Source of the DNA: Rhizobium mesosinicum
GTDB taxonomy: Bacteria; Pseudomonadota; Alphaproteobacteria; Rhizobiales; Rhizobiaceae
DNA: 64,000 nucleotides
Reading direction: 5' to 3'
Assembly (NCBI RefSeq): GCF_019511345.1
Contig: NZ_JAEUAK010000004.1
Span: 186,001 to 250,000 of the forward strand
Shown: piece by piece, positions 29,685 to 40,489 of the stretch
Layout: the number at the start of each line of letters is the position of its first letter
How positions within the stretch are numbered: position 1 is the stretch's first letter
Translations under genes and position numbers: made by a program
Notes under the pieces: model-generated
The model's input: only the letters and a program-made list of their open reading frames with translations
Databases searched by the model: none
Told to the model about the DNA's origin: nothing

Positions 29685-30140
29685 ATGCCGAAAGAGACCG
29701 CTCCCCATATTTTGATCGTCGAAGCGCGCTTCTATGACGACATGGCCGATGCTCTTCTGGAGGGCGCGACCTTCGCCCTGGAAGAGGCGGGCGCCACTTA
29801 CGACGTCGTCACCGTGCCTGGTGCGCTGGAAATTCCGGCGGCGATTGCCATGGCGCTCGATGGCGCGGATAATGATGGCACGCAGTATGACGGTTTCGTC
29901 GCGCTCGGCATGGTCATCCGCGGCGAGACCTATCATTTCGACATCGTGTCGAACGAGTCTTCGCGCGCTCTGATGGATCTCGCCGTCAGCGAGTCCCTTG
30001 CCATCGGCAACGGTATCCTGACCGTCGAGAACGATGAACAGGCCTGGGCGCGCGTGCGCCGTTCGGACAAGGACAAGGGTGGTTTCGCCGCCCGTGCAGC
30101 TCTCACCATGATCGGGCTGAAGAAGAAGCTGGGTGCATAA
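29685..30140 (+). CDS. ribH: 6,7-dimethyl-8-ribityllumazine synthase
   Basis: Makes the riboflavin precursor lumazine from ribityl-aminouracil and a butanone phosphate. The 151 residues include [17 protein letters not shown], and [22 protein letters not shown] with the catalytic histidine in TYHFD. It is followed after three bases by nusB, the usual pair. It is separated from ribD-ribE by three minus-strand genes, so it needs its own promoter. Confidence 0.95.
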   Translation: MPKETAPHILIVEARFYDDMADALLEGATFALEEAGATYDVVTVPGALEIPAAIAMALDGADNDGTQYDGFVALGMVIRGETYHFDIVSNESSRALMDLAVSESLAIGNGILTVENDEQAWARVRRSDKDKGGFAARAALTMIGLKKKLGA

Positions 30141-30143
30141 AGA

Positions 30144-30626
30144 ATGACTGACGAAAATACCGAGCGAACGGTCAAGGCTGCCAACCAGCGGGGCGCCGCA
30201 CGCCTCGCGGCTGTGCAGGCGCTCTATCAGATGGATATTGGCGGCACCGGCGTTCTGGAGATCGTAGCGGAATACGAGGCGCATCGCCTTGGCCAGGAAC
30301 TTGACGGGGAAACCTATCTGAAGGCTGATGCCGGCTGGTTCCGCTCGATCGTCTCAGGCGTCGTGCGCGACCAGCTCCGCCTCGACCCGCTGATCGCCTC
30401 TGCCCTGCAGGACGACTGGGCCTTGTCGCGTCTCGATAGCACCGTGCGCGCCATCCTGCGCGCCGGCGTCTTCGAACTCGTCGACCGCAAGGATGTGCCG
30501 GTTGCCGTCATCGTCACCGAATATGTCGAGATCGCTCGTGCCTTCTTCGACGACGATGAGCCCAAGCTCGTCAACGCCGTTCTGGACCGCATCGCAAAGC
30601 AGGTGCGCGGCGACCAGAAGAAGTAG
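30144..30626 (+). CDS. nusB: Transcription antitermination factor NusB
   Basis: Binds boxA of rRNA leaders with NusE and promotes antitermination. The 160 residues show the all-helical NusB pattern: [18 protein letters not shown], the central [43 protein letters not shown] and the terminal [14 protein letters not shown]. It is coupled to ribH with a three-base gap. Confidence 0.95.
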   Translation: MTDENTERTVKAANQRGAARLAAVQALYQMDIGGTGVLEIVAEYEAHRLGQELDGETYLKADAGWFRSIVSGVVRDQLRLDPLIASALQDDWALSRLDSTVRAILRAGVFELVDRKDVPVAVIVTEYVEIARAFFDDDEPKLVNAVLDRIAKQVRGDQKK

Positions 30627-30821
30627 GCACTCAGCCGCCAAACAACCCCTCCCGTTCTTTCTGCGGTACTGCAAGGCTTTTGAAGTTTTGCAGTCTTGAC
30701 GCGACGTTATCGACCACGCAATCTCCGCTCGCCTGTTGAGCGTTTCTGTGGAGAGGAGTCGATTCAGCAGCATTCGTCGCCGGAGAAGGAGTGAGTTCCG
30801 GCTTATGGGAGGAAAGAGCGA

Positions 30822-32960
30822 ATGACCATTCTTTTATTGGTAATCGCATGTGGTCTGCTCTCGGTGGTCTATGCCATCTGGGCAACCCGGTCGGTGCTTG
30901 CAGCCGATCAGGGCAACAGCCGCATGCAGGAGATCGCGGGCTATATCCGCGAGGGCGCCCAGGCCTATCTGACACGTCAGTATAGAACCATTGCCATCGT
31001 AGGCATTGTTGTTTTCATTGCAGCATGGCTGCTTCTTTCCGCCACGGCCGCGATCGGGTTCCTGATCGGCGCCGTCCTCTCGGGTGCTGCCGGCTTCATC
31101 GGCATGCACGTTTCCGTCCGCGCCAACGTGCGCACCGCCCAAGCAGCATCCGCCAGCCTCAAGTCCGGCCTGGACATTGCCTTCAAGTCGGGCGCGATAA
31201 CTGGCATGCTGGTTGCCGGCCTCGCGCTGCTCGGCGTCTCCATCTATTATTACGTGCTGACGATCGTGCTCGGACACGAGCCCGGCTCGCGTGAGGTCAT
31301 TGACTCCCTCGTGGCGCTCGGCTTCGGCGCATCGCTGATCTCGATCTTCGCCCGTCTCGGCGGCGGCATCTTTACGAAGGGTGCCGATGTCGGCGGCGAT
31401 CTCGTCGGCAAGGTAGAGGCCGGCATTCCCGAAGACGACCCACGCAACCCGGCAACCATTGCCGACAACGTCGGCGACAATGTCGGCGATTGCGCCGGCA
31501 TGGCAGCCGACCTCTTCGAAACCTACGCGGTGTCCGTCGTCGCAACGATGGTTCTGGCGGCAATCTTCTTTGCCGGCGCACCCATTCTGCAGTCGGCGAT
31601 GATCTATCCGCTGGCAATCTGCGGCGCCTGCATCATCACCTCGATCGTCGGCACCTTCTTCGTCAAGCTCGGCCCGAATGGTTCGATCATGGGCGCCCTC
31701 TACAAGGGCCTCATCGTGACAGGCCTTCTGTCGATCATCGGTCTCGGAGCCGCGACTTCGCTGACGGTCGGCTGGGGTTCGCTCGGGCAGGTCGCCGGCT
31801 TTGATGTGACAGGCACGAAGCTCTTCGTGTGCGGTCTCGTTGGTCTGGTCGTCACCGCGCTGATCGTCGTCATCACCGAATATTATACCGGCACAGGCAA
31901 GCGTCCGGTCGTCTCGATCGCCCAGGCATCGGTAACCGGCCATGGTACCAACGTTATCCAGGGCCTTGCGGTATCCCTGGAATCGACGGCGCTGCCGGCA
32001 ATCGTTATCGTCGGCGGCATTCTTGCGACCTATCAGCTCGGCGGCCTCTTCGGCACCGGCATCGCGGTCACCGCTATGCTAGGCCTCGCCGGCATGATCG
32101 TTGCGCTCGATGCTTTCGGCCCGGTCACCGACAATGCCGGCGGCATCGCGGAAATGTCCCACCTGCCCCCGGAAGTGCGCAAGTCCACCGATGCGCTCGA
32201 TGCCGTCGGCAACACGACGAAGGCAGTCACCAAGGGTTATGCGATCGGCTCGGCCGGCCTCGGTGCTCTGGTGCTCTTTGCGGCCTATGCGAACGACCTG
32301 CAATATTTTGCCGCGCATCCGGATCAGTATCCGTATTTCCAGAATATCGGCTCGATCTCCTTCGATCTGTCCAACCCCTATGTGGTCGCCGGTCTTTTGT
32401 TCGGCGGTCTGATTCCCTATCTTTTCGGCGGCATCGCCATGACCGCTGTCGGCCGTGCGGCCGGCGCGATCGTCGAGGAAGTGCGCAAGCAGTTCCGTGA
32501 AAAGCCGGGCATCATGCAAGGCACGGAAAAGCCGGATTACGGCCGCGCCGTCGATCTTCTGACCAAGGCCGCGATCCGCGAAATGATCATTCCGTCGCTA
32601 TTGCCGGTGCTGGCGCCCGTCGTCGTCTATTTCGGCGTGCTCATCATCTCCGGTTCCAAGGCGTCTGCCTTTGCAGCACTTGGCGCATCGCTGCTCGGCG
32701 TCATCATCAATGGCCTCTTCGTCGCAATCTCGATGACCTCAGGCGGCGGCGCGTGGGACAACGCCAAGAAGAGCTTCGAGGATGGTTTCGTCGACAAGGA
32801 CGGCGTGCGCCACATGAAAGGCTCGGATGCTCACAAGGCATCGGTGACGGGTGATACCGTCGGCGACCCCTACAAGGATACGGCCGGTCCCGCCGTCAAC
32901 CCGGCAATCAAGATCACCAACATCGTGGCGTTGCTGCTGCTGGCGATTCTCGCGCATTAA
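30822..32960 (+). CDS. hppA: Membrane H+-translocating pyrophosphatase (K+-independent type)
   Basis: Couples PPi hydrolysis to proton pumping across the inner (or acidocalcisome-like) membrane; 712 residues and about 16 helices. The catalytic stretch [22 protein letters not shown] and [20 protein letters not shown] is intact. The lysine in [21 protein letters not shown], where K+-dependent enzymes have alanine, indicates the K+-independent subtype. Together with ppk and ppx in this window it forms part of the cell's phosphate-energy metabolism. Confidence 0.95.
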   Translation: MTILLLVIACGLLSVVYAIWATRSVLAADQGNSRMQEIAGYIREGAQAYLTRQYRTIAIVGIVVFIAAWLLLSATAAIGFLIGAVLSGAAGFIGMHVSVRANVRTAQAASASLKSGLDIAFKSGAITGMLVAGLALLGVSIYYYVLTIVLGHEPGSREVIDSLVALGFGASLISIFARLGGGIFTKGADVGGDLVGKVEAGIPEDDPRNPATIADNVGDNVGDCAGMAADLFETYAVSVVATMVLAAIFFAGAPILQSAMIYPLAICGACIITSIVGTFFVKLGPNGSIMGALYKGLIVTGLLSIIGLGAATSLTVGWGSLGQVAGFDVTGTKLFVCGLVGLVVTALIVVITEYYTGTGKRPVVSIAQASVTGHGTNVIQGLAVSLESTALPAIVIVGGILATYQLGGLFGTGIAVTAMLGLAGMIVALDAFGPVTDNAGGIAEMSHLPPEVRKSTDALDAVGNTTKAVTKGYAIGSAGLGALVLFAAYANDLQYFAAHPDQYPYFQNIGSISFDLSNPYVVAGLLFGGLIPYLFGGIAMTAVGRAAGAIVEEVRKQFREKPGIMQGTEKPDYGRAVDLLTKAAIREMIIPSLLPVLAPVVVYFGVLIISGSKASAFAALGASLLGVIINGLFVAISMTSGGGAWDNAKKSFEDGFVDKDGVRHMKGSDAHKASVTGDTVGDPYKDTAGPAVNPAIKITNIVALLLLAILAH

Positions 32961-32976
32961 GATGCACTAGCCAACA

Positions 32977-33018
32977 ATACGAAAAACCCGCCGGATCGCT
33001 CCGGCGGGTTTTTCGTAT
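32977..33018. terminator. Bidirectional terminator between hppA and bamE
   Basis: Perfect 19-base arms with a four-base loop (TCGC), a CCCGCCGGA core, and A-run/T-run flanks. It serves two convergent genes. Confidence 0.9.
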
Positions 33019-33033
33019 GGGAAACAGCTTGCC

Positions 33034-33567
33034 TTAACGCAGGCTGGACGGGTTCTGCGGCGTGCCGCCGGCACCGCCACCGAACAGGCTGCGGGCCGCA
33101 TTCGCCGCGCTGCCGCCAGACAGCATCTGCTGCAGAAAGGTAAGTTCGCGGCCGCCGGTCGGCGTAACGCGCGAAATCGTGTCGAATACCTTGCCGTCCT
33201 GCAGGGTATAATTGGCGCGGCGCGTCACGACGCCGTCCTTGTCGAAATAGATGGCGAGAATGCTCTGATCGGTGACGCGCAGCTTCTGGTAGGCCATCGA
33301 GCGCTGGCGGCGCTGCGAGATGTAATAGAAGACTTCGCCGTCGAAGGTTGCCGTCGTGGACGGTGTGCCGAGCGACAGCAGCACCTGCTCGCGGCTGGAG
33401 CCCTCGGGCACCAGCGCCAGCGACTGCTGGTCGACAATATAACCGCCGTTCAGCACGGTGCTCGTCTGGCAGCCTGAAAGGGCAGTGGTGGAGGCGATTA
33501 CGATGGCAATGGCCGCATTGCTGAAGAATTTCATGTCTGACTTGAAATACCGTTTCTTCAACGACAT
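33034..33567 (-). CDS. bamE: Outer-membrane assembly lipoprotein BamE
   Basis: A SmpA/BamE lipoprotein of the beta-barrel assembly machine; 177 residues. The lipobox is ALSGC with C33 as the lipidation site. The BamE domain includes VPEGSSREQVLLSLGTPSTTATFDGEVFYYISQ and ILAIYFDKDGVVTRRANYTLQDG. The C-terminal tail is Gly, Ser and Asn-rich. AAGGGAG lies just before the chosen ATG; an internal ATG at 33534 would also leave a full signal peptide. Confidence 0.88.
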   Translation of the reverse strand: MSLKKRYFKSDMKFFSNAAIAIVIASTTALSGCQTSTVLNGGYIVDQQSLALVPEGSSREQVLLSLGTPSTTATFDGEVFYYISQRRQRSMAYQKLRVTDQSILAIYFDKDGVVTRRANYTLQDGKVFDTISRVTPTGGRELTFLQQMLSGGSAANAARSLFGGGAGGTPQNPSSLR

Positions 33568-33813
33568 CTACTCCCTTGAGTATCGATAGCAGCCATTCCA
33601 AATACTGCGTGCTTCCTCCTGCAAAACCATTGTGGCCATTCCGGGGTCGAATTCTCCCGATCCGCCTCGTTGTGCACCGGAGCGCACCTGTCCCGAAACC
33701 GGCCACGAACAGCATTGCAATTCGCGCCTGCTTCGGTAAACCAGCTTTCGAATTCATGCAACAAGGCCCGGTGCCGCTTGGCGCTAAGAATGTGGCATTT
33801 CCGGAAAAAACAA

Positions 33814-34347
33814 ATGATCTTCGGGCTCTTCGGTAAGAGAAACAGCAACCAGACCATCGTCGAGCGGCAGTATGCGGTTCTTACGGCTGCTGCCCGCATG
33901 CCGGAGCTCTATGAACGCCTTGGCGTCCCCGATACCGTCATGGGCCGCTTCGAGATGCTGTCGATCGTCATGATCCTGTTTTTCCGCCGCACCCGCACGT
34001 CCGGGACGAGCGGCCAGGAGATCGCCCAGGAGATCGTCGATGCCTTCTTTGAGGATATCGATTATTCGATCCGCGAGCTCGGTATCGGCGACAACAGCGT
34101 GCCGAAGCGCATGAAAAAGCTGGCTGGCATGTTTTACGGCCGGCTGGAAGCCTATTCGAAGACGATGGATGCCGGTGACGTTGCCGCCCTTTCCGCAGCA
34201 CTTCAGCGCAATATTTATCCTGAAGCCGCCGAGCCTGCAGATATGAGCGGCCTGGCGCACTGGATGATGGCGGCGGAATCCCATCTTTCGGTCACTCCCG
34301 AAGAGGCGATCGCCACCGGTTCGGCGACGATCCCTGAGGTCGCCTGA
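33814..34347 (+). CDS. Ubiquinol-cytochrome c chaperone (Cbp3-like)
   Basis: A 177-residue protein of the CBP3/UPF0174 family, which helps to assemble the cytochrome bc1 complex: YERLGVPDTVMGRFEMLSIVMILFFRR and FFEDIDYSIRELGIGDNSVPKRMKKLAGMFYGRLEAY are diagnostic. The ATG at 33814 (MIFGLFGKR) is chosen because the 48 upstream residues of the open frame are unlike the family. It lies 11 bases before yceD. Confidence 0.88.
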   Translation: MIFGLFGKRNSNQTIVERQYAVLTAAARMPELYERLGVPDTVMGRFEMLSIVMILFFRRTRTSGTSGQEIAQEIVDAFFEDIDYSIRELGIGDNSVPKRMKKLAGMFYGRLEAYSKTMDAGDVAALSAALQRNIYPEAAEPADMSGLAHWMMAAESHLSVTPEEAIATGSATIPEVA

Positions 34348-34358
34348 GGAGAAGAATC

Positions 34359-34913
34359 ATGAAGAAAGATCTGAGCGAGATTCCCTTTTCCTATCCCGTC
34401 AAGGTTGGCCATATTTCCGCCAATCCCGTCGAAGTGCGCGTAACCGCAGACAAGGAAGAGCTGAAGGCGCTAGCCGAAAGCTGGAACGTCGTGTCGGTGG
34501 ACAATCTCCATGCCGATCTGCAGATCAATAGGTGGAAGCGCGACGGTATCCGCGTCAAAGGGCGCGTGCAGGCGAAGATCGTCCAGGCCTGCGTCGTCAC
34601 GCTCGAGCCCGTCGAATCCGACATCGATGAGACATTCGAGCAGATCTTCGTGCCGGAAAATTCCAAGCTCGCCCGTCATCCTGCCAATGATGCCGGCGAA
34701 ATGGTGCTCGATCCGGATGGTCCCGACCTGCCGGAGACCTTTACCGGCGATACGATCGATGCCGGCGAGATCGTCGCAGAATTCGCAGCACTTGCCATCG
34801 ATCCTTATCCGCGCAAGGAAGGTGCAGAGTTCGCGGCCCATATCGAGGATACGGGCGAAAATGACCGGAAGCCCTCTGCATTCGCCGCGCTCAAGGACTG
34901 GAAAAAGGACTGA
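34359..34913 (+). CDS. yceD: DUF177 (YceD) family protein
   Basis: A 184-residue YceD-family protein, which in other bacteria is linked to 23S rRNA or ribosome biogenesis. The conserved core is [26 protein letters not shown] with downstream [22 protein letters not shown]. Only one cysteine of the usual CxxC sites remains. In most bacteria yceD is followed by rpmF and plsX; here rpmF is absent and plsX follows directly. Confidence 0.85.
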   Translation: MKKDLSEIPFSYPVKVGHISANPVEVRVTADKEELKALAESWNVVSVDNLHADLQINRWKRDGIRVKGRVQAKIVQACVVTLEPVESDIDETFEQIFVPENSKLARHPANDAGEMVLDPDGPDLPETFTGDTIDAGEIVAEFAALAIDPYPRKEGAEFAAHIEDTGENDRKPSAFAALKDWKKD

Positions 34914-35014
34914 AGCATCTCCGGCATTTGCCACAATTCAGTTGTAAGCGACGCCAAAACCGGTATTTTGGCCGAAATTTCGTCCTTGAGGCGAAAGAGA
35001 AGGATCAGGGACGC

Positions 35015-36061
35015 GTGATCAGAATATCTCTCGACCTCATGGGCGGCGACTTTGGTCCCCAGGTTGTCATCCCCGGTGCTGCCAAGGCGCTGGACAGGCA
35101 CCCGGATATTTCCTTCGTCTTTTACGGCATCAAGGAACAGTGCGACCCGGTTCTGGCGAAGTTTCCCAAGCTCAGGGAAAAGTCGACCTTTCACGATTGC
35201 GAACTTGCCGTCAGCATGGAAGAGAAGCCGAGCCAGGCGCTGCGTCGCGGCCGCTATGTCTCTACCATGTGGCGCACGATCGAAGCGGTGAAGTCGGGCG
35301 AGGCCGATGTTGCCGTTTCCGCCGGCAACACCGGCGCGCTCATGGCAATGGCCAAGTTCTGTCTGCGCACGATGGCCAATATCGAACGCCCGGCGATCGC
35401 CGCCATCTGGCCGACGATGAAGGGCGAAAGCATCGTCCTCGATGTCGGCGCCACGATCGGCGCCGATTCGCAGCAGCTGATGGATTTTGCTCTCATGGGC
35501 GGCGCCATGGCGCGCGCGCTCTTCGAGCTGGAGCGTCCGACCGTCGGTCTGCTGAACGTTGGCGTGGAGGAAATCAAGGGCCAGGAAGAGGTCAAGGAGG
35601 CCGGTCGCCTGCTGCGCGAGGCGAACCTCGATTCGCTTGAATATTCCGGCTTCGTCGAAGGCGACGATCTCGGCAAGGGCACGGTCGATGTGGTGGTGAC
35701 GGAAGGCTTTTCCGGCAATATCGCGCTGAAGGCGGCCGAAGGCACGGCCCGGCAGATCGCGGCCTATCTGCGCGCCGCCATGTCGCGCACGCTGCTTGCC
35801 CGAATCGGCTACCTGTTCGCCAAGAGCGCCTTCGACATGCTGCGCGAGAAGCTCGATCCGAGTAAGGTCAATGGCGGCGTATTCCTTGGCCTGAATGGCA
35901 TCGTCATCAAGAGCCACGGCGGGGCGAATGCCGAAGGCATAGCCGCGGCCATCGAAGTCGGTTATGACATGGCCAAGAATGGCCTGACCCAGAAAATAGA
36001 AAACGATCTTAAAAAATATCATGCCAAGCGGCTGCCCCCATTGGGGCCTGAGGCCGCGTGA
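35015..36061 (+). CDS. plsX: Phosphate acyltransferase PlsX
   Basis: Converts acyl-ACP to acyl-phosphate for phospholipid synthesis; 348 residues. The start is a GTG ([16 protein letters not shown] follows) with CAGGGA upstream; the open frame extends further but the extra residues are unconserved. Typical blocks are [40 protein letters not shown] and [21 protein letters not shown]. The stop overlaps a possible GTG start of fabH. Confidence 0.94.
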   Translation: MIRISLDLMGGDFGPQVVIPGAAKALDRHPDISFVFYGIKEQCDPVLAKFPKLREKSTFHDCELAVSMEEKPSQALRRGRYVSTMWRTIEAVKSGEADVAVSAGNTGALMAMAKFCLRTMANIERPAIAAIWPTMKGESIVLDVGATIGADSQQLMDFALMGGAMARALFELERPTVGLLNVGVEEIKGQEEVKEAGRLLREANLDSLEYSGFVEGDDLGKGTVDVVVTEGFSGNIALKAAEGTARQIAAYLRAAMSRTLLARIGYLFAKSAFDMLREKLDPSKVNGGVFLGLNGIVIKSHGGANAEGIAAAIEVGYDMAKNGLTQKIENDLKKYHAKRLPPLGPEAA

Positions 36062-36081
36062 GCGACGGGGTTCAAAGCAAT

Positions 36082-37053
36082 ATGATCCGATCAGTGGTTC
36101 GTGGTTTCGGGGCTGCGCTGCCGAAACGCGTGATGACCAACCGTGAAATGGAAGGTGTCGTCGACACGTCGGACGAATGGATCGTCCAGCGTACCGGTAT
36201 CCGGCAGCGCTACATAGCCGGCGATGGCGAAACGACGGCGTCGCTTGGCGAGGCGGCAGCGCGTGCGGCGCTCGCAAATGGTGGCCTGACGCCCGACGAT
36301 ATCGACGTCATCATCTGTGCCACCTCCACACCTGACAACACCTTCCCGGCGACGGCGGTCAACATCCAGTCTCGCCTGGGCATGGCGCACGGCTTCGCCT
36401 TCGACGTTCAGGCCGTTTGCACCGGTTTCGTCTATGCGGTGACGACGGCTGACGCCTATATCCGCGGCGGTCTTGCCAAGCGCGTGCTCGTCATCGGCGC
36501 CGAAACCTTCTCCCGCATCCTCGACTGGAATGACCGCACCACGTGCGTGCTTTTCGGCGACGGCGCCGGCGCGGTCGTACTGGAAGCAGCCGAAGGCGAG
36601 GGGACGACGGCAGACCGTGGCGTGCTGACCGCGCATTTGCGCTCGGACGGCTCGCACAAGGAAAAACTCTACGTCGACGGCGGTCCGTCCTCGACGGGTA
36701 CGGTCGGCAAACTGCGCATGGAAGGCCGCGAGGTCTTCAAATATGCAGTGGGCATGATTACCGACGTCATCCAGGCCGCTTTCGATTCGACCGGAACGAC
36801 CTCTGAGGATCTCGACTGGCTGGTCCCTCACCAGGCCAATCGCCGCATCATCGACGGTTCAGCCAAGAAGCTGAACATTGCCCCGGAAAAGGTGGTCGTC
36901 ACCGTCGATCTGCACGGCAATACGTCCGCCGCCTCCATTCCGCTGGCACTTGCGACGGCAGCAGGCGACGGACGCATCAAGAAGGGCGACCTCGTGATGC
37001 TGGAAGCCATGGGTGGCGGCTTCACCTGGGGTGCGGTTTTGCTGCGCTGGTAG
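36082..37053 (+). CDS. fabH: 3-oxoacyl-ACP synthase III (FabH)
   Basis: Initiates fatty-acid synthesis by condensing acetyl-CoA with malonyl-ACP. With the ATG at 36082 it has 323 residues. The catalytic triad is C113 ([12 protein letters not shown]), histidine in [12 protein letters not shown] and asparagine in [17 protein letters not shown] at 36058 overlapping the plsX stop could add eight residues, which the family does not need. Confidence 0.94.
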   Translation: MIRSVVRGFGAALPKRVMTNREMEGVVDTSDEWIVQRTGIRQRYIAGDGETTASLGEAAARAALANGGLTPDDIDVIICATSTPDNTFPATAVNIQSRLGMAHGFAFDVQAVCTGFVYAVTTADAYIRGGLAKRVLVIGAETFSRILDWNDRTTCVLFGDGAGAVVLEAAEGEGTTADRGVLTAHLRSDGSHKEKLYVDGGPSSTGTVGKLRMEGREVFKYAVGMITDVIQAAFDSTGTTSEDLDWLVPHQANRRIIDGSAKKLNIAPEKVVVTVDLHGNTSAASIPLALATAAGDGRIKKGDLVMLEAMGGGFTWGAVLLRW

Positions 37054-37088
37054 GCACGAATCCTAAAAAACTGGCGGCGAACAAGAGC

Positions 37089-37117
37089 TTGACCGTGAGG
37101 CACAAGACAAATAATCT
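37089..37117 (+). promoter_or_regulatory. Candidate sigma-70 promoter for ihfA
   Basis: TTGACC at 37089-37094, a 17-base spacer and TAATCT at 37112-37117, 42 bases before the ihfA ATG. It would let ihfA and merR be expressed separately from plsX-fabH. Confidence 0.5.
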
Positions 37118-37158
37118 TTGCCCACTTTCACAAAATATTTCTATTGGGCGGGGAAACC

Positions 37159-37497
37159 ATGACCGGAAAGACAGTGACGCGAGCAGACCTGGCGGAATCC
37201 GTTTTTCGGAAGGTCGGTCTCTCCCGGACCGAATCTGCTGAACTGGTCGAAACGGTTATCGACGAGATCTGCAACGCGATCGTGCGTGGCGAAACCGTCA
37301 AATTATCCTCCTTCGCGACCTTCCAGGTGCGTGACAAGAACGAGCGTATCGGCCGCAATCCGAAGACCGGCGAAGAAGTTCCGATCTCGCCCCGCCGCGT
37401 CATGACCTTTAAGGCGTCGAATGTGCTCAAGACGCGCATTCTCAAGTCCCATATTGCCCGGAAGGGCAAAACTAAGCCGCAAAATCCTGCTGCCTGA
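37159..37497 (+). CDS. ihfA: Integration host factor alpha subunit
   Basis: DNA-bending protein with IhfB; 112 residues. The HU/IHF fold is clear: [32 protein letters not shown] at the N-terminus and the DNA-contact arm [36 protein letters not shown]. The ATG at 37159 has GGGG upstream. A basic tail ([11 protein letters not shown]) follows. Confidence 0.94.
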   Translation: MTGKTVTRADLAESVFRKVGLSRTESAELVETVIDEICNAIVRGETVKLSSFATFQVRDKNERIGRNPKTGEEVPISPRRVMTFKASNVLKTRILKSHIARKGKTKPQNPAA

Positions 37498-37644
37498 TCA
37501 TCTTTTTCTCCGCTGAACGGAATTTTTTGCTGCTTGGCTCCTCCGGCTGTGCGCAACGCGAAGACGTGACTTGAATTCGCGGCTCCAAACCGTTGAAATA
37601 TGATGAGTCGCCGTTTGGATCGATCCGCGAGGTCGCGTAGCAGT

Positions 37645-38187
37645 ATGACGTTGGACAAGAGCCCGGATGCGTTTCGCACCATCAGCGAAGTTGCTGATGA
37701 TCTCGACCTGCCGCAGCATGTGCTGCGTTTTTGGGAAACCCGCTTTCCGCAGATAAAGCCGATGAAGCGTGGCGGTGGTCGGCGTTATTACCGGCCGGAG
37801 GATGTCGACCTTTTGAAAGGCATCCGCCATCTGCTTTACGATCACGGTTATACGATCAAGGGTGTTCAGAAGCTCCTGAAGACAAACGGCAACAAATTTG
37901 TGGTCGCGGTCGGTCATGGTGATCTTGCAAGCGTCGAAGCACTCTCGGCCAGCGTGAACGACACCGTCGCGGGTGAACCGCGCGTCGCCATGGTGGAAGA
38001 GGACCAGATCGTTGGTCGCGCCAAGCCCCCGATCACGCGCCGCTTCTTCAATTTCGTCAGCGGTGAGGACGATCAGCCGGAAATCTCGGTCGGCAAATCG
38101 AGTGTCGGCAAGGAGGATCGGGCGCTTCTCCAGGAAGCACTCTACGATCTCCTGGAATGCAAGCGTCTGCTCGATCAGGTGCGCTAA
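37645..38187 (+). CDS. MerR-family transcriptional regulator
   Basis: A 180-residue MerR-type regulator. The winged helix is at residues about 10-80 ([26 protein letters not shown], then [37 protein letters not shown]). No metal-binding cysteine pattern follows, so a metal sensor is unlikely. It always follows ihfA in this group; target genes are unknown. The ATG at 37645 was chosen by homology with the family; its ribosome site is weak. Confidence 0.85.
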   Translation: MTLDKSPDAFRTISEVADDLDLPQHVLRFWETRFPQIKPMKRGGGRRYYRPEDVDLLKGIRHLLYDHGYTIKGVQKLLKTNGNKFVVAVGHGDLASVEALSASVNDTVAGEPRVAMVEEDQIVGRAKPPITRRFFNFVSGEDDQPEISVGKSSVGKEDRALLQEALYDLLECKRLLDQVR

Positions 38188-38190
38188 ATT

Positions 38191-38281
38191 ACGTCGCGCA
38201 AACGTGCGTAGCGGTTTTAGTAACGACATACGTGAGACAAGAATTTAAAGCGCGGCGGATGAATCTGAAAGATCGCGATTC
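38191..38281. repeat. Dispersed intergenic repeat, copy 1
   Basis: About 90 bases that align with 52171-52273: shared blocks include the GTGCG-AGCGG core, TAACGACAT, TTAAAGCG and CTGAAAGATCGCGA (one mismatch to the second copy). It fills the gap between merR and the response regulator. It is a diverged rhizobial intergenic palindrome family. Confidence 0.7.
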
Positions 38282-38284
38282 ACC

Positions 38285-38626
38285 TCAGACCTGCATGTCC
38301 TTCAGCGCCTTTTCGAGATCGGAGATCTGGAACGGTTTTCTGAGGACAGGCTGGCCGGAACTGCTGCCTTCCGGCGCGCTGCCATATCCCGTCGCAAAGA
38401 CATAGGGTTTGCCGAGTGCCTCGAGAAGCTTTGCGACCGGCAGCGAACTCTTTCCAGCCAATGATACGTCGAGGATAGCCGCGTCGAACTCCTTGTTCCG
38501 GGCTGCATCGAGCGCCTGCTCCAGATCCGGAACGCTGGCACTGACGCGGTAGCCGAGATCCTCGAGCATCTCCTCAAGCGACATGGCGATCAGCGCATCG
38601 TCTTCGACGATGAATATATCCTTCAT
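38285..38626 (-). CDS. Single-domain response regulator, FATGY type
   Basis: A 113-residue CheY-like receiver without an output domain. Acidic pocket at E8-D10 (IVEDDALIAM), phosphoacceptor D53 (AAILDVSL), and lysine in LRKPFQ. The loop KPYVFATGYG matches the PFxFATGY signature of the alphaproteobacterial 'FAT GUY' regulators, which act in general-stress phosphorelays. It is divergent from the hybrid kinase at 38819. The TGA stop is next to repeat copy 1. Confidence 0.88.
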   Translation of the reverse strand: MKDIFIVEDDALIAMSLEEMLEDLGYRVSASVPDLEQALDAARNKEFDAAILDVSLAGKSSLPVAKLLEALGKPYVFATGYGSAPEGSSSGQPVLRKPFQISDLEKALKDMQV

Positions 38627-38818
38627 AGTTCCGTCCGCCCTTTACCCTCGCTTAGACCCGCGCCAGGCCCTTTGCTCGGCATTACGGCTTATCTGTCCCG
38701 AGCCGGCTACTCGTCAAGGCTGGACCGCCGCAATGCAAGAGACGGCATATTGCCTGGCCGGATTCGATGTGCAAAAGCTGGGGGACCGTTTTCGTAACGG
38801 AAGGGATGAGGCTGGGAA

Positions 38819-40450
38819 ATGGATTTGTTGAGCGCCACGGACTGGCTGCGTCATAGGCCGGTTTTGACCTATCCGCTCGCTGTCGCCGCCGTTGCGCTCA
38901 CCTATCTGCTGCGTGTTATGGCCGGCGATTATCTCTCAGGCTTTCCCTTTCTGAGCTTCTTGCCCGCGGTGCTGATCGCAAGCTTCATCGGCGGTGCCGG
39001 GCCAGGGGCGGTCGCCGCCATCTTGTCGGGCTTTGTCGTCCAGCAGTTCTTCGTCGAGCCGCACGATATCTTCTGGCCCGTCACGTTCGGCCAATGGATC
39101 GGCCTTTCGACCTTCGTCGTCAATGCACTCATCATCGTCGGGCTGATGCAGGCGATCATCGTATCACACGGCCGGCAATCGCATCTGCGTGAAGCGCTCA
39201 ACGATTTCAACAGGAAGCTGGAGGAGACTGTCGCTCAGCGCACCGGCGAACTCAAGCGGGAGATGGAAGAGCATGCCGCCGCCCAGGCCCAGGTGCGCCA
39301 GTTGCAGAAGATGGAAACCATCGGCCAGTTGACTGGCGGCGTCGCTCACGACTTCAACAACATGCTGGCGATCATCATCGGCAGCCTTGATCTTGCCCAG
39401 AGGCGGCTGAACGGTAGGGAGGATCCACGCCTCCTGAACTCGATCCAGAGCGCCAGGGACGGAGCGCAGCGAGCGGCGGTGCTGACCGCGCGCCTGCTCG
39501 CCTTTTCACGCCAGCAGCCGCTGGCACCGGAAATCATAGATGCAAACAAGCTGGTCGGCGGCATGTCGGAACTGCTGCGCCGGACGCTGGGCGAGCAGAT
39601 CAGGATCGAAACAGTTCTGGCCGGCGGCCTTTGGCCGACCTTCGCCGATTTGAGCCAGCTTGAAAATGCCATCCTCAACCTCTCGGTCAACGCGCGCGAC
39701 GCCATGCCGGACGGCGGGCATCTGACCATCGAGACGGCCAATACGGAGCTGGACGACCGCTACGCGCGCATGCACCAGGAAGTAGAGGCCGGCCAATATG
39801 TGATGATCAGCATTACGGACACCGGCATCGGCATGTCACCCGAGGTTCTGGAACGCGCCTTCGATCCTTTCTATACCACGAAAGGTTCCGGCAAGGGCAC
39901 GGGCCTCGGCCTCAGCCAAGTCTATGGCTACGTCAAGCAGAGCAGGGGACACATCAAGATCTACTCCGAGATCGATCGGGGCACGACGGTCAAAATCTAT
40001 CTCCCGCGCCGTGTCGGTTCCGGCGACGCACGTTTAACGGAGCCGTCGATGACACCGATCCCGCAGGGCAGCGCCGATGATACCATCCTTGTCGTGGAGG
40101 ATGACCAGAGTGTGCGTGAAATGACGGCCGAGAGCCTGCGTGAGCTCGGCTACAGCGTGTTACAGGCCGGAGGCGGTCCCGAAGCGCTGGAGGTCATGCA
40201 GAGAGAACGCGTGGATCTCATCTTCACCGATATCGTTATGCCGCAGATGAACGGCCGCCAGCTTGCTGATGCCGTCATGGAGAAGTGGCCGGAAATCCGG
40301 ATACTCTACACGACCGGCTATACCCGCAATGCTATCGTTCACAACGGCGTACTGGACCACGGCGTCTCGCTCCTTGCCAAACCCTTCAGCCTGGAGCAGC
40401 TCGCTCATAAGGTCCGCGAGGTGCTGAACAGCAAGCCTCCGGCGGGGTAG
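38819..40450 (+). CDS. Hybrid histidine kinase with membrane sensor and receiver
   Basis: A 543-residue kinase. Residues 15-115 contain about four transmembrane helices of the DUF4118 (KdpD-like) type. A coiled coil follows (residues 120-165). The H-box is TIGQLTGGVAHDFNNMLAI with H177, then the HATPase domain with NLSVNARDAMP, TDTGIGMS and GKGTGLGLS. The C-terminal receiver has ILVVEDDQSVREM, LIFTDIVMPQMNGRQLA (phosphoacceptor) and LLAKPF. It lies divergent to the FATGY regulator, with a 192-base shared upstream region; a phosphorelay between them is an inference. Confidence 0.9.
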   Translation: MDLLSATDWLRHRPVLTYPLAVAAVALTYLLRVMAGDYLSGFPFLSFLPAVLIASFIGGAGPGAVAAILSGFVVQQFFVEPHDIFWPVTFGQWIGLSTFVVNALIIVGLMQAIIVSHGRQSHLREALNDFNRKLEETVAQRTGELKREMEEHAAAQAQVRQLQKMETIGQLTGGVAHDFNNMLAIIIGSLDLAQRRLNGREDPRLLNSIQSARDGAQRAAVLTARLLAFSRQQPLAPEIIDANKLVGGMSELLRRTLGEQIRIETVLAGGLWPTFADLSQLENAILNLSVNARDAMPDGGHLTIETANTELDDRYARMHQEVEAGQYVMISITDTGIGMSPEVLERAFDPFYTTKGSGKGTGLGLSQVYGYVKQSRGHIKIYSEIDRGTTVKIYLPRRVGSGDARLTEPSMTPIPQGSADDTILVVEDDQSVREMTAESLRELGYSVLQAGGGPEALEVMQRERVDLIFTDIVMPQMNGRQLADAVMEKWPEIRILYTTGYTRNAIVHNGVLDHGVSLLAKPFSLEQLAHKVREVLNSKPPAG

Positions 40451-40489
40451 GCGTGAGGCCTTGCAAGACCTCATCACCCTGCCGAGAGC

